Source: Rhyacophila brunnea
Taxonomy: Eukaryota > Arthropoda > Insecta > Trichoptera > Rhyacophilidae
Assembly: GCA_022495005.1 (NCBI GenBank)
Contig: JAGYXB010000615.1
Location: forward strand, 186,001-250,000
Direction: 5' to 3'
DNA: 64,000 nucleotides
The translations under genes were made by a program, and so were the position numbers. Shown piece by piece: positions 45,067 through 57,026 of this stretch (its first letter is position 1; each line of letters opens with the position of its first letter). Under the pieces are notes generated by a model. It was not told the origin of the DNA. It made no database searches and was given only the letters and a program-made list of their open reading frames with translations.

Positions 45067-45947
45067 GTTAGTTAGGTGCCCATCGTAATTAGTGAAAAAT
45101 ATTTATTTTGAATTAATCTCTAATTTTCTTTTTCGATTCAAGTGGAACACAATAATATGTACAAATAAATTACTGCTTCGCCCAAAATTGATGAAAATTT
45201 ACATCGGTTTGAATTTGAGTAATAATTTGAATTTCAATAATTTTCAGCATTTTGTGAATCGGTCAGATGGTTTCGGCTAATTGTTCTTTCTAAAAGTGTA
45301 TTCATACAATTGACACGTAACCAAATAAATCAGAGTTAAACAAACACAGCAACATTTTATTTTAAAAGTCTATCTTATAGCGACAGACTTAACCACAGTT
45401 GTTACTGCAAATCCGAACATTGGATATAATATGTGATTATACTGCAGTAAATGTTAACTGATTCCTGGTTTACTAACCGGTGATTATGTATCGTGTTTGA
45501 AAAAGATGAGTTTAACCGTCAGAAGGCTAATTGATTTAAATAATTTCATAAACGAAAAACAATAAGATACTTAATGATAATTTGATAATGCATTCACTTC
45601 ACATGTGATTATTCGACCAATTACAAGTTTCTTTGCTCATTGAACAAATAATCTTAACTTAAGGCATTTTGGAAAAATGTTATATATTAAAATGCTCGAA
45701 TAAGATAATTGACCAATCAATTCTCTTGGGTTACTTGCTATACTATATATTTATAACTGCATTAGTTTTTTTTCGGGTTTAACATTGAATCCTCTTATAA
45801 GCGAACAGTATAAATTGTTAAAAGTTTATGTCATTAAAAGTACAAAGAAAAATACGTATCGTCAAAATACATTGAAATAATACATTTTTTGTTGAATGGT
45901 GTTTATTTTAATTGAATTTTTTTGGTGGAAAGACATACATATTAACT
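45067..45947. other. AT-rich stretch, nothing recognised
   Basis: No features beyond chance frames. Confidence 0.5.
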
Positions 45948-46188
45948 AAAATAAAACACAATATGTAGATATTAGGTAGGTACCTACGTACTTGTTCCAG
46001 TTTAATTATTATCAGGGCCGGTTACGTCCGCTTCAATGGAATATTGTCAACTGAAGTCATCATTAAATTTGATCAACTGACAGTGTCCCATTAGAGCGGA
46101 CGAAACCGGGCATGTTGCTGATTAAACTTACATAGGTATGTGGAATAAATACCTACGACAAAAGTTTTTTTCATTTTAATTAAGAATA
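45948..46188. mobile_element. foldback repeat F3 (GACCGG family)
   Basis: Left end TTAACTAAAATAAAACACAA and right end reverse complement CTTAATTAAAATGAAAAAAA, with the core GGGCCGGTTACGTCCGC and its mirror GCGGACGAAACCGGGC at 46098-46113, as in F1. Left and right halves fold on each other around a TTGATCAACTGA centre. No target duplication confirmed. Confidence 0.7.
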
Positions 46189-47065
46189 CATTTATATAAT
46201 TGTAAAAAACACTGTGATAAAAATTATAAACGATACGTTAAAAAAGTACCTAAACACTACCTATCTAAAAATATATATAAGACAACGTGAACCCTTACGC
46301 ATGTGGAATATATTGATATTTGAAGCAATTTGGTTGAACAATCAATTTACATCACTAATGGCATGTATGTTCTACCTACGCCTTGGAAGAATAAACAACT
46401 GATACTCCCGATTACTTAGTTATCAGGGACACATATATCCAACACACAAAACAGATAATAAATATAATACCGATAGGCTATAGCTAGATTCCATACGGCG
46501 CATCTTGATGCAGGGTTTTGAATGTGTAAGTGTCCTACGAAAATGAAGCACGCATTATGCACGTGCAATAGTGTGTGTAATACATCAACATTAAATTAGC
46601 GTAAATGCATAAACCCAGAGCAGTTTTCAGTATTCGACGTAAAAAGTATTCTTGACACGTGTGTAAGTTAACCCGGATTCTTCCTTACTTGAGTCGGTTA
46701 TCGCCTTACCCGTTATGTATTTCAGTTCCCTGATCCAACACCAAGAGTAGAGTTCTTATTTACCTGTAATAATTAGCGCATTCTTCAACTACATACAAAT
46801 CCATTGTACTACTATATATTATTATATTATCTACTATACGTGTTTGGCAATATTTAGACAGCCGCTTTCTTAAAACATGACGACAATGCTATAAAAACAT
46901 CAACACAGCTTCACAATAATGACTTTTTTTGCAATGTGGTTAGAGTTAAATTTTCAACCAAAGTCACCGAGAGTAAATGAAATGATAACATTTTTTATTA
47001 GACCCAGATGTCTATCAGAATGCTAGTTTATAAGGGCCTTTTCATTTTTTTATAATAATATGCTA
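46189..47065. other. AT-rich stretch, nothing recognised
   Basis: No features beyond chance frames. Confidence 0.5.
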
Positions 47066-47338
47066 CGTCCATTTAGGGATTGCAATACCGAATTAATATG
47101 TATCAATACCGGTATTCCTCAAAACATATTATTATAGAAACAAAGAAGTACCTATCAATAAATTTAACTATTAAAATCTTTTTTTTCCCTCTTTATTTGG
47201 AAGCAATTGAGCTCTCCTCTGAATGGAAGGCTATTCTGCTTTACAATGGTTTACAAAAGTATACATACATTTTTTAACGACAGGCATAAATAGTTACATT
47301 ATTAATGATGCAGAATTACATTTTTGTTACACTATACA

Positions 47339-47602
47339 CTAGACATTTACGTTACATTTTTGGAGAAATTCATGTACAATTTTCATAACTGAAATATTTG
47401 GTTTTGCCAGGAATGAATTAATCGTAAAAGGAGGGTATAACCTGCATTTTCCCAACTTATTCAATAACACTTCTCTCTCCTGGTCATAGGCATCACATTG
47501 CCAGACAATGTGGTTAAGATCTTGAGTGGGATGTCCACACTGACACTTTGATAAACATATATGCACTTTTAAAGCATTTCTTTTTACTCTTCGTGGGTTC
47601 AT
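47339..47602 (-). pseudogene. jockey/R1-type LINE ORF2 C-terminal fragment
   Basis: Minus-strand 87-codon frame with CQCGHPTQDLNHIVWQCDAY (a Cys-x-Cys-Gly ... His-x4-Cys zinc-knuckle-like motif), then EREVLLNKLGK, YPPFTINSFLAKPN and IVHEFLQKCNVNV, followed by a stop. This ending, with CxCG...LNHI.W.C and FLxxCNVxV, is typical of the C-terminus of jockey-clade or R1-like ORF2 proteins. Reverse transcriptase is missing. Intact over its whole length, so it may be fairly young. Confidence 0.75.
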
Positions 47603-47619
47603 TTACAATCCTTATAGGT

Positions 47620-48005
47620 ATACTGGCAAATATTAATTTTCATGTTCCCACCAATATCACCCGTAACTCTACGGTCTTCGAGATACCTCGTCGCAGGACA
47701 GATGTTATGTTTCATGATGCTGTGTATCGTGCGATTAACTTATTTGATGGCACCATAAAGGTTGATTTATTTTTTATTAACTATATAATGTTTGTGGACG
47801 TGTTAAATAGGTTAAATTTATAATTGTATATATCATGTATCTTTAATATTTACATAAACACATGCTGTCTTTTCTACTTTCTTGTTATATTAGTTGTTAT
47901 TTGTAATTAAGACATTTTTATAATTTTGTATATATTATGTATTATGGCGCATTGGCCAATCGCTGTAATGCCGCAATACTCTTTTTTTAAATACATAAAT
48001 AAATA
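47620..48005 (+). pseudogene. second LINE 3' end (CR1/R1-like), opposite strand
   Basis: Plus-strand peptide INFHVPTNITRNSTVFEIPR, then RRTDVMFHDAVYRAINLFDG and a C-terminal helix ending DVLNRLNL with a stop near 47823. FxIPRxRTxxxxxxxxYRAxxLFxxL is the usual last domain of many insect LINE ORF2 proteins. The 3' UTR (GCGCATTGGCCAATCGCTGT, AATGCCGCAATAC) ends in a run of AAATACATAAATAAATA, a typical LINE tail. It abuts, head-to-head, the minus-strand fragment at 47339-47602. Confidence 0.65.
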
Positions 48006-48115
48006 TACGTGTATGTTTTCTTAATACCAAAAATACCGGTATTTCGTAGTTTTGAAACCAGTATTTGGGTATCGATAAATAATTGATTACCGGTATTGCA
48101 ATCCCTACGTCCATT

Positions 48116-49351
48116 AGTAAGTCAAACCATATTCAAAACGTTCGAGTACCTGCATAATCATGATAATGTGGAAATGCGAAACCCGTGTCACATAATTATA
48201 CTTATGTACCTACCTACCTGTTTTAGTGTATTATGTTGTATGTATATTCTAAATTGAATTCAATTTCTATCAATCACCGTCAGTCGATACATGCATGAAT
48301 AAGTTAGAAACAAATCGTACATTAGTTAAGCCAGGTCTTTCAGTTTTGTGTAGGTATTATTTCTCCTATTTTTGGCCGCCACGGTTTATTGGTCACATCG
48401 GTGTTTGACCTCTCTCGCCAGAGGCATTTTTCTTCTTCGTCTCTTTCTTTTCCCTTCTTCGCTGACCCGTGTCAGGTTAATGGGCCATTTCAATTTGTCG
48501 ACGCGTTGTCAATTGCAGGACTGCCTCTCTCAAATCCAATCTAACTGCTCTGATTTTTACTTACGTCGGATAACCATCTGACTACTCACTACATTCTTTT
48601 TATTCTAACTACGACTCTAAAAAATCACGATTATTTCATATTGTTAAACATTTTAGTAAGTATTAGGTAGGTACAAGTAAATTAATTTCATACTGCTTTC
48701 CTTGTCATATGTTCACAAGGACCCTACCTACAATATATAACAGTGGCCCTGAGTAGTATTAATCCAGCAGCATATTATGTAGCTGAACAATTGTGCAATT
48801 TTGTATAAAACATGATAACTTTGATATGATAAATCTTCTTTGGCCATGCCCGCTTCTTAGCTAGACCATATGGACATCATACGGCGCCTCCAAGAATCAA
48901 GAATCCGATAAGCTTGAATAACAGGCAAACCATGATGATGTTCTCTTCTGTATGTATATCCTTACGGCTATTTTTAAGATATAAAGCCGCTTTAAAAATG
49001 AGGGAGCCCCTAAATTCCAAAATGCCGGGGGGAAAAGAAGTTTTCTATAAATATCGTCTGACTGTATTAATTTTCAGTTTGTACATGTATTTTATAGTGC
49101 TGACGTTTCATAAGGGGGGCAACACCCACCCAATTGGGTTGTAGTGCCGATGATGATATGCCTTTCATCATCCCAAAGTTCATGATTTCGTTAGATTTTC
49201 CGGGCTATACTCTCGGACTACATATTGTAACACCTCCTACAGACAAATGACATCAGAAAAGTCACTGGGCTGCGTTGGGTGCAGAAAGCACAGTCTTGCA
49301 GTGGATATCTGGCTGAATAAGTAAGAGTAAGTTAGGTGATTGGTATCGTAT
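48116..49351. other. AT-rich stretch, nothing firm
   Basis: Contains moderately GC-rich parts (48380-48560) and open frames without recognisable motifs. No transposon ends were identified. Confidence 0.45.
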
Positions 49352-49959
49352 ATTGTCCTTTCAATCGTATAGATTAAAATATGCGCTTCATAATATCCAT
49401 TCTACTTGGGTCATTATCTTTCCACACATTGTCCTTTCAATCGTATAGATTAAAATATGCGCTTCATAATATCCATTCTACTTGGGTCATTATCTTTCCA
49501 CACCTTGTCCTTTCAATCGTATAGATTAAAATATGCGCTTCATAATATCCATTCTACTTGGGTCATTATCTTTCCACACATTGTCCTTTCAATCGTATAG
49601 ATTAAAATATGCGCTTCATAATATCCATTCTACTTGGGTCATTATCTTTCCACACATTGTCCTTTCAATCGTATAGATTAAAATATGCGCTTCATAATAT
49701 CCATTCTACTTGGGGCATTATCTTTCCGCATATTGTCCTTTCAATCGTATAGATTAAAATATGCGCTTCATAATATCCATTCTACTTGGGTCATTATCTT
49801 TCCACACATTGTCCTTTCAATCGTATAGATTAAAATATGCGCTTCATAATATCCATTCTACTTGGGTCATTATCTTTCCACACATTGTCCTTTCAATCGT
49901 ATAGATTAAAATATGCGCTTCATAATATCCATTCTACTTGGGTCATTATCTTTCCACAC
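49352..49959. repeat. 76-bp tandem array, eight units
   Basis: Eight head-to-tail units of exactly 76 bp, starting at 49352, 49428, 49504, 49580, 49656, 49732, 49808 and 49884. Each begins ATTGTCCTTTCAATCG and ends ATTATCTTTCCACAC. Units are nearly identical: unit 3 begins CTTGTCC, and unit 5 has GGGGCATT and CCGCAT near its end. Because 76 is not a multiple of three, no constant reading frame runs through it; the open frame at 49837-50115 is accidental. The array stops at CCACGTAACTACGTGG, a hairpin-forming sequence. Confidence 0.97.
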
Positions 49960-52708
49960 CACGTAACTACGTGGAAGCAATCGGCGGAAACATTCGACCG
50001 GCCCGTAACGTCAATATTGGAAAATCCAGTTTACATTTTTTTTACTTCTCTAATCAGCTTCGGCCGTTGCCCGATTGTGACCGCAAGCCGAAACTATAAA
50101 ATAAATAATACGTAGGTAACGATTTGTCTAACATCCGGACGCGAAGTTGGAAGCACCTGCTTCGCACCTGCCCCTTGTAATAAAAGTCACGTAAAAACCA
50201 CAGCTTGCATAAATCTGCTAGATTCAAATTTATTCATTGACCTGTCAGAAAGTTTGTATCGAACACTAAAAGTGTACAGTGACTGGCCTGGCGCTATTTT
50301 TGAATCTATCAATATTTAAGGCTGTCAAATAAAGCTAGTTATTCATAAAAATGTATATTCTGAGAACCTCCACACTTTCGACGTCCATTTGAAACAGATG
50401 GGTAATTTAGTAGGAATCTTAAACATCATATTGTGTAATACTATGTTTTAAGGCTGTCCACCACTCGCAAAATGATTTGTAATCCCACACCGGCAAAAAT
50501 ATACAAATATGAGAATAATCAATTATGACGTGTTAAATTCTACGGCTACTAAATCCAAACTAATCGTATTTTCGTATCATTATTACGCTAGTAGAACTCG
50601 TATAATATTATAATACCTATAATTTGAGATTGTTATTCTGTATGTATATCGCACACTAAGATCTATAGGGCCATAACTGCAAATCACATGATCTTGAGTA
50701 ATTTGAGTTTGAATGTTAAATAATTAACTATAATTTAATTAATTGCAGTAGACTGCTGAAAAATACGGCGGTCTAGCACAGTAAATATTGTACCAAAGAT
50801 GAAATATTTTTTAGGCAAAGGGGCCTCATGTAACATAATGCCTCTATATAACTCTAAATTAATTTTTTAAATATAAAATAACCATGGACACAATTGTGTA
50901 GGAGGCCACTGCTTCCAAGTAGCAGTTAATGCCATATAACATTAAAAAATAGATTTTTTTTCTATCGAACTGCATTCATAGGTCGTTTTTGGGTTTTTTT
51001 TGCACTTATGAGTGTTATGACCCTATAGATCTCAGTGTGCGATATAATATAGTTTTTTTTTATAATATTACTTTTTCTTTAGCTACAGTCCTACAATATA
51101 ACACATTAAAAATGCGACATAGACTTCATTCACGTCCTGTTGCGAATCTGGATGCAGCATCATTAAAACCCCTGTCAATTCTCATCGAACGTCACATAAA
51201 TATCCCGGGCAAATTGCAATATTTAGTGTCTCACCTATTAGGTCACCCTCACACATGTGAATCAAAAGATTAAACTTTTCTACAAACAGTTCAATATTAT
51301 TAGAGTAAAGTAGAACAATGAGTACGCGATTACCTACCATTTTCATTTCTTCGATATGTCGACGCAGACTTTCGTTTTCCTTCTATTTCGTTTGTTACTA
51401 CAATTCATACTTCTGCCAAAGTTTTAAAATAAATATATTCGTTTTTATTTTTTGGAAACCTACTACGAAGAAAGTGCTCTAAGCGAGTTCAATCTACTGC
51501 AATAGAGAATTCCATGAATGAAGTTTTGCTTGTTTTTATTCAACTCATTAAACAAAGCTTGAATTGTCGGATTATTGACTTGGGTTACTAAAATTGTTCA
51601 AGGATGCGTCGTCTATTTTGTAGGCGCATGTCTCGCACGAACACGTCAGAAAAAAAATGCATGAATAGTAGATAAATCGTCTTGAGATGAATCAAATTGA
51701 ATGTTAAAATTTACAGTGTAGGGTGATAGGGTAATGCTATCGTACGAGAGGTGATGGACATCGCGAATTTTATAAGTTATCGTTTCCGAAAATCATATCT
51801 ATAAATCCTTTGATGGAGTTAGGAACACCGTTGTGATAACAATTTAAAACAACACATTTACATTATTTCGTTCGCTCTTTATTCTTTCACAGTAGCAATT
51901 TCCTCAGTGCCAAATTCGCAGTTTGTGTAATTATCAGTCTTACTTGCATATTATTATTCTCGGTTATGTGGTCCGTAGTTGGCTTATCGTCTATAAACCA
52001 ATACGTTGTAGATATTTTTATTTTTAATCGCAAGGTGCTCACCACTAAACATTGACTGATACTACATACTAGATATACCTAACTAAACCACGAAGTAATT
52101 GAATTGCATTAAACAATTATTTATTTTAATTAGTTTGCCATTTTCGTAAATGGTAAAGTCGCGGCGACTGTAATGTTAACAGAATTGCATGCTGCACGTT
52201 TGTTTGTTTTAACATGGTTTCAACTTCAACTGTTGTTCATGTTATACCTATTATTAGAAGAAGTGGGCGTCGTCAAAACCCACATGTACCTACACTGTAA
52301 GTTTGACAGATAATATAAATTTAATTCTCATCTTGTTTAGGTATAAGTACCTATTCATAAATGGAAACTGCTGAATCACTAATATTCTGCAAGAGTATCT
52401 ACTATTTTATTTTGCGATAATATGCGGTGTTTATGTTTATTGGCATATACGTCATACGATAATCTAATTATTTAATATAAAGTCGTTCTTGCATATGCAG
52501 TTGGGTACAGCTTTTTATATCGATAATAAATCATCTTGAACGGAAACTGCTATAATGCAATTTATTAATATTATTAATTTTAATTGAGTGCGTCGAATCG
52601 AAACATAATAACCCAGTAAGTATTTATTATGCGTTTATACAGTATACACTCACACAATGTATTCTGGATCATTGCACGCCTAAATTTTCATCGTTTGACA
52701 TGTTTAAC
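49960..52708. other. long AT-rich stretch, nothing firm
   Basis: Apart from the CCACGTA/TACGTGG hairpin at the array edge (49958-49973) and a short GC-richer part at 49975-50160, no gene, transposon end or tRNA-like box was recognised. The plus-strand frame at 50989-51273 has no motif. Confidence 0.45.
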
Positions 52709-52712
52709 TTAA

Positions 52713-53074
52713 GACGATACATCAGTGAAACGGCAAATAATTTTCAACTATAGGCGCGACGAAATTTTGGACTCGCTGGCATTCGGAGAGAGAACGTCGA
52801 GCTGGGGACACGTCAATTTATTTCGTAATGGCGACGGGGTATTAATTCTTAAATCGTGTAAAGATTACTAGAAAACGTTACCCGTTTACTTGAAAAAGAA
52901 AACATGTCAATGAATATATTATTATTGTTACTAATAGAACATTAAATGGACGCATGTTGGATTTATATGACAAATTATATTTCGTTCGGCATGCGTCATT
53001 TGCACCAGCAACCCGCAATCCGCGCATCGCCTAGCCACGATCTTTTTAAACCGTGCCTCAACTGAGGTACAGCC
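52713..53074. mobile_element. TTAA-flanked MITE B2
   Basis: Second copy of the B family, colinear with B1 (GTGAAACGGCAAATAATTTT, GGCGCGACGAAATTTTGGAC, CCGCAATCCGCGCATCGCC). The left flank is TTAA (52709-52712) and the right flank reads TTTAG, a one-base change from TTAA. Ends GACGATACATCAG and, reversed, GGCTGTACCTCAG. Non-coding. Confidence 0.8.
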
Positions 53075-53254
53075 TTTAGACAAGTTGGGACAGCCTCAGA
53101 AAAACGCATTTTCTTAAAATCCACGAAAGAAACTCGGATCTAATGGGCTTGAATACACATCTACCGGATCCAAATCACAAGCAAATACATATCTTATGCA
53201 TTCATAAAATTCCGTCAATTGAGTATAGCAACCAACATTAATTATGTATTATTA

Positions 53255-53350
53255 TTATGCCCTTGAGATGACCAAGCGTAGGTCTCGGGTACGAATCTCT
53301 GGTCTGGCAAAAGCCAAAAATCACATTTTTTCAATGTGTGTTTGGACCTA
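53255..53350 (+). mobile_element. SINE-like fragment with B-box
   Basis: GGTACGAATCTCTGGTCTGG (53295) is a B-box-like word in the same context as the minus-strand element at 13200-13383 and is followed by the shared TGTGTTTGGA body. The 5' head is incomplete; limits approximate. Confidence 0.45.
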
Positions 53351-54544
53351 GCTTTTGAGCATATCACAATAAATTGGGCAAGTAGATAACATCAATTTTT
53401 CGTAGAAAAAATCTGCTGAGAGAACCTAATACTATGTTAATATCTTTCATATTAATTGAGAGGTTTTTATCATTCATTTAACTTGAAATCGTTGTGGAAC
53501 ACCAATGATTTATAATATGTAGGTATATACAATTTATTGGAAATACAGTCAGAATATTCATTATTGCTTGGACTACCTACTACTAAGTATTACTGTGAAT
53601 CGGGTACTTCAACCATCATTAAGTTTACTAAGTATTTCTAGGAATTCTAATCCCGAAGAAATGTTAAAAAACCATCACAGGCCGCGTTGTCTCAATGATA
53701 TTATTGGAAACGATCATCGATCATGCGTGAATTATTTGTGGTCCCATCCGGTCCGAGTGCAATGCTTTCTATCTGGCGAGTCATTTTGCTTTGCTGCCTC
53801 ACGTTTTCAAATCTACCTAAATGACCTCACTGATAAAGGCACTTCTTATCCGGGGGTAGGTACGATTCCGAGCTAGTTCAAAAAAACAATTAAATGTTTG
53901 GGTGTTTATATGATTGTTTCACTTGTACCGCTACACTACGGTCTGGCGGCATGTTGTAGTATCAGAAAGAAACAGAATAATTTTAGATATATCGATCTAT
54001 AACAGTGTTCCTCTTGACAATAATACGTAGACGTGACAGTACATACATATTTGTAGCAATCATACCACTCAGCATTAAATGAATGAAACACTTTAATATG
54101 TATGTTTTGTTGTCAAAACAAAACAATATAACGATAATGATCGTCAGTATTTTCTCAATCATAACTAGACCAGTAGGATATAATATTATGGTTTATTAAT
54201 TGCGACAATATGTCTTGTAATTTGTGATATATTATGTACTGCATTCGTATACTCTGGAAGGACAATCACGAGACGCATTACTATTGTCACGAGTCCTTCA
54301 TTCGATTTAGTCAACTGTCATTCCACTCGAATCTAGTCTCTCAGATCATTAATATAATCAATTTCTTGATCACATCGATCTCACCAATAAATCATTACCC
54401 TAGATTATAATCTCATGCTGACATATTTATTATAGTATTCCTGTATCGACAGATAAACGCTCGTCGCTCACCTCCAAACAATCAAGTAACCACGACTTTT
54501 ATCTCAATCACCTCACCCAGCCCAATATTTCATCGATTTCTGTA
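53351..54544. other. AT-rich stretch, nothing firm
   Basis: The 102-codon plus-strand frame at 53568-53876 has no recognisable domain and ends in a GGTACGATTCC word that resembles a pol III B-box, so it may overlap a decayed SINE. Confidence 0.4.
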
Positions 54545-54915
54545 AAATATGTATCATCTTCTTATTGTGCCATCCCCTAGCGGAGGTCGGTCACCATCAA
54601 GGTGATCTTATCTTTGTGGTCTGCAACCCGGAACAGTTCGGTGGAGCTGCACTCGTACCAATCACGGAGGTTCTTAAGCCACGAAATGCGGCGCCGTCCT
54701 CTGCTACGCTTCCCATTGATCTTTCCTTAAATGACAAGTTGGGAATGCTGTATTTTTGTCCTCTCATAATGTGGCCGAGGTACTGTAGTTTCCTGGTTTT
54801 TATACTACGTAGAACTTCTCGGTCCTTCACCATTCGATTGAGAACTTCAACATTTGTCACCCGGTCAGTCCAAGGAATTTTGAGGATGCTTCTATACAAT
54901 ATATGTATACATATC
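54545..54915 (-). pseudogene. RTE-like LINE 3' end
   Basis: Minus strand encodes YRSILKIPWTDRVTNVEVLN, RMVKDREVLRSIKTRKLQYL and GHIMRGQKYSIPNL. After a one-base shift near 54720 it continues RGRRRISWLKNLRDWYECSS, TELFRVADHKDKITLMVTDL and a stop at 54577-54579. ISWTDRVTNEEVLxRM ... RRKLQYLGHxMR ... GRRRxSWLKNLRxW ... A..K.xIAxMxxxLR is a very common C-terminus of arthropod endonuclease-reverse transcriptases. The 3' UTR has CACAATAAGAAGATGATA, a typical RTE-like tail. The frameshift and 5' truncation make it dead. Confidence 0.82.
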
Positions 54916-55702
54916 TAAAAAAAATCTATTTTCCACTGAACGCACGTTGCATCTTTATAACATACTTTAATATTAATTCCAAGCATGTCCGTGTTTTGAA
55001 ACTTTACAGGCGTCTGCAGTTCTATGTGGCAGTTGAATTTCATCCCTGGGAGGACTGTCCTATTGTCTTCGTTTATGTTTAAATTTAATGGTGATATTAC
55101 GCACTGGTGATTTTTATTTATAGTAAGTAATCACTATCAGCAACGAGTCGATGATCCTCTGCTGGTTGATTTTTTACTCATGCCTACTCATTCATCTTAT
55201 TTTTGCGATAGCAATCGTCATTCGTTAGCTTTTTACTGTAACAGCAAAGTTGAGTCAAAGTCAAACTTTGCGGAAATAGAAAAATTAGAATAGACTATTA
55301 TGGTGATTCTGTGTAGTTGTTCTAGTGTGAATGAATGACGTTGTTATAAACACACCACATTATTACGGTAAGGTTTGAAAGTTTTGCCACGAAACAATAC
55401 AAATTAGGGGGGAGGGGTTTGTGGCGATGAAACAGGTTTGATGCAAATTGTGTCAAGTAAAAATTTATTTATTTTCACGTACAGTGAAGTTTACTAATTA
55501 TAAATTCAAGACGTTCACAACATGGTAGGTATAGGCAAAAAAAAAACAAAGAACTGTGTAACAGAATTAGCAATACCTAACAATGACGTGCGGCGTCTTT
55601 TGAAATGATGCTCTCATATAGATAGGTCACATAGATGTCACCGGACAAACGATTATATTTCTACATTTTTTCTCTTAATAATGACCTCAGCTTTCTATAT
55701 CC
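54916..55702. other. AT-rich stretch, nothing recognised
   Basis: No features beyond chance frames. Confidence 0.5.
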
Positions 55703-55710
55703 ACATATAG

Positions 55711-56616
55711 CAGTGGTTTCCAAACTTTATGTTAATACGCCTCCATTTTAAAATAATCTAATCTTGGCGCCTCCCCCCCCTTTATATTATTAAATAATAC
55801 AGACACATTTTTAAATAGTCAAAGCCCCATATCCTGAAGCGGGTCTCCAGGCCAGGATCTTTGGTGGGCTGCCGGTGCTCTAAAGTAGTGTTTCCTAAAT
55901 TATACACGGGAATTATCATCTAAGTATATCAATCATCATATACCTAGGTATCACATCAAATTACAACGCACAACCATATATTTTAAATATTTAATAGCCC
56001 TGAACAAAGTAGCGTAATTAATTATAGCGTAATTTACTATTAATAAGATAATGAGAAAGGTGCATTTGCAAACTAACCAAGAACTCGAAAGAAAAGAAAA
56101 TAGATTTTTGTTTGCTTCAATATATCTGGCGCAGAAATCATTTAAAAGTGGAAACATGTCGAACTTTTTTTTGTAATTTTGATTTCCAAAGCTCCATTTT
56201 TTATGAATGCCTTCACTTTGTTTTTGTAAATCAATGAATGCATTAGTGGTCCTTGCATTGATTTATTCACACTTTTTTTATTCCAACCAAATAGACAAGT
56301 TTAACAAGAAAATTATCGTTCCTAAACTAATTTGCCTCAAATTTAAACATTATGATTTGACCCTTTTATTTCATTTTTTCACGAGATAGCCAGCGCGCTT
56401 CACAATAGTATTGAAGTGAGGTAATATAAAATTAGTCTCCATATTTTCAGACATGTTTGCAAACAACCTTTTATAGGACTATTTTTTGTGTAGTTTATAA
56501 CTTGTGGCCGTTTTATAAACTATGCATTTGGTTTGAAATTAATTCTCCATTAATTGTGTTAAACTTTTCGCGCCTCCCTTTGCAACACTCCGCGCCTCCC
56601 AGTTTGGAAATCGCTG
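55711..56616. mobile_element. hAT element H7, 8-bp TSD
   Basis: A 906-bp element with ends CAGTGGTTTCCAAACTTTAT and, reversed from the right, CAGCGATTTCCAAACTGGG, followed on each side by GGCGC-rich subterminal words (CTTGGCGCCTCCCCC and CGCGCCTCCC repeated). Flanks ACATATAG and TCATATAG match at seven of eight positions. The interior module CCCCATATCCTGAAGCGGG (about 55828) also occurs in H5. No transposase motif in the remaining frames. Confidence 0.88.
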
Positions 56617-56624
56617 TCATATAG

Positions 56625-57026
56625 TATGCAACTACATCCAGGTTCATAATGTTGACAGTAAAAAAGATCCACTCCAGAGAATTACGTACGTACAGCAAGT
56701 CTAACTATACACTATTAGTAATGATCCTATATCACGCACTACATTCTCGCCGTGCGTAGCGTGCAATGAACCTACCTGCCTGAGCGTAGGGCACCCATGA
56801 GTTTGTCTCTGTTCGGATTTACCTTATTTCTTTTACACCAGCAGTGGCGAAGTGTACCCGAATAGAGCAGTACCTACAAACGTGGACGGTTTCTAAAGCA
56901 ATATTGGTTTCTACATATTGATGAATACACATTACTTATATAATATCTACGTCTTAATAAAATAAATCAATCCAGAGCCCACGAATAATATTAAACTGTA
57001 TGTTTTAGTTTAGATAATATACATGG
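56625..57026. other. AT-rich stretch with a lone family-A-like end
   Basis: CAGTGGCGAAGTGTACCC near 56844 shares the first 11 bases of family A but not the rest. Nothing else recognised. Confidence 0.4.

Larger units (their letters stand above)
47074..48107. mobile_element. hAT shell H6 with perfect 8-bp TSD, containing LINE pieces
   Basis: Termini TAGGGATTGCAATACCG and CGGTATTGCAATCCCTA are inverted copies. The octamer CGTCCATT is perfectly duplicated (47066-47073 and 48108-48115). The ends and the internal ATACCGGTATT motifs match H1 (21113). About 800 bp of the interior is not hAT but two LINE fragments (47339-47602 minus and about 47620-48005 plus), so H6 appears to have been a target for retroposons or to have captured them. 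Confidence 0.92.

Noticed and set aside
49837..50115. 92-codon plus-strand open frame across the end of the tandem array
   Set aside because: The 76-bp period shifts frame at every unit, so a conserved protein cannot be encoded by the array; the frame is accidental.
54565..54918. 117-codon plus-strand open frame
   Set aside because: It is the antisense shadow of the RTE-like LINE C-terminus on the minus strand, which has clear homology.
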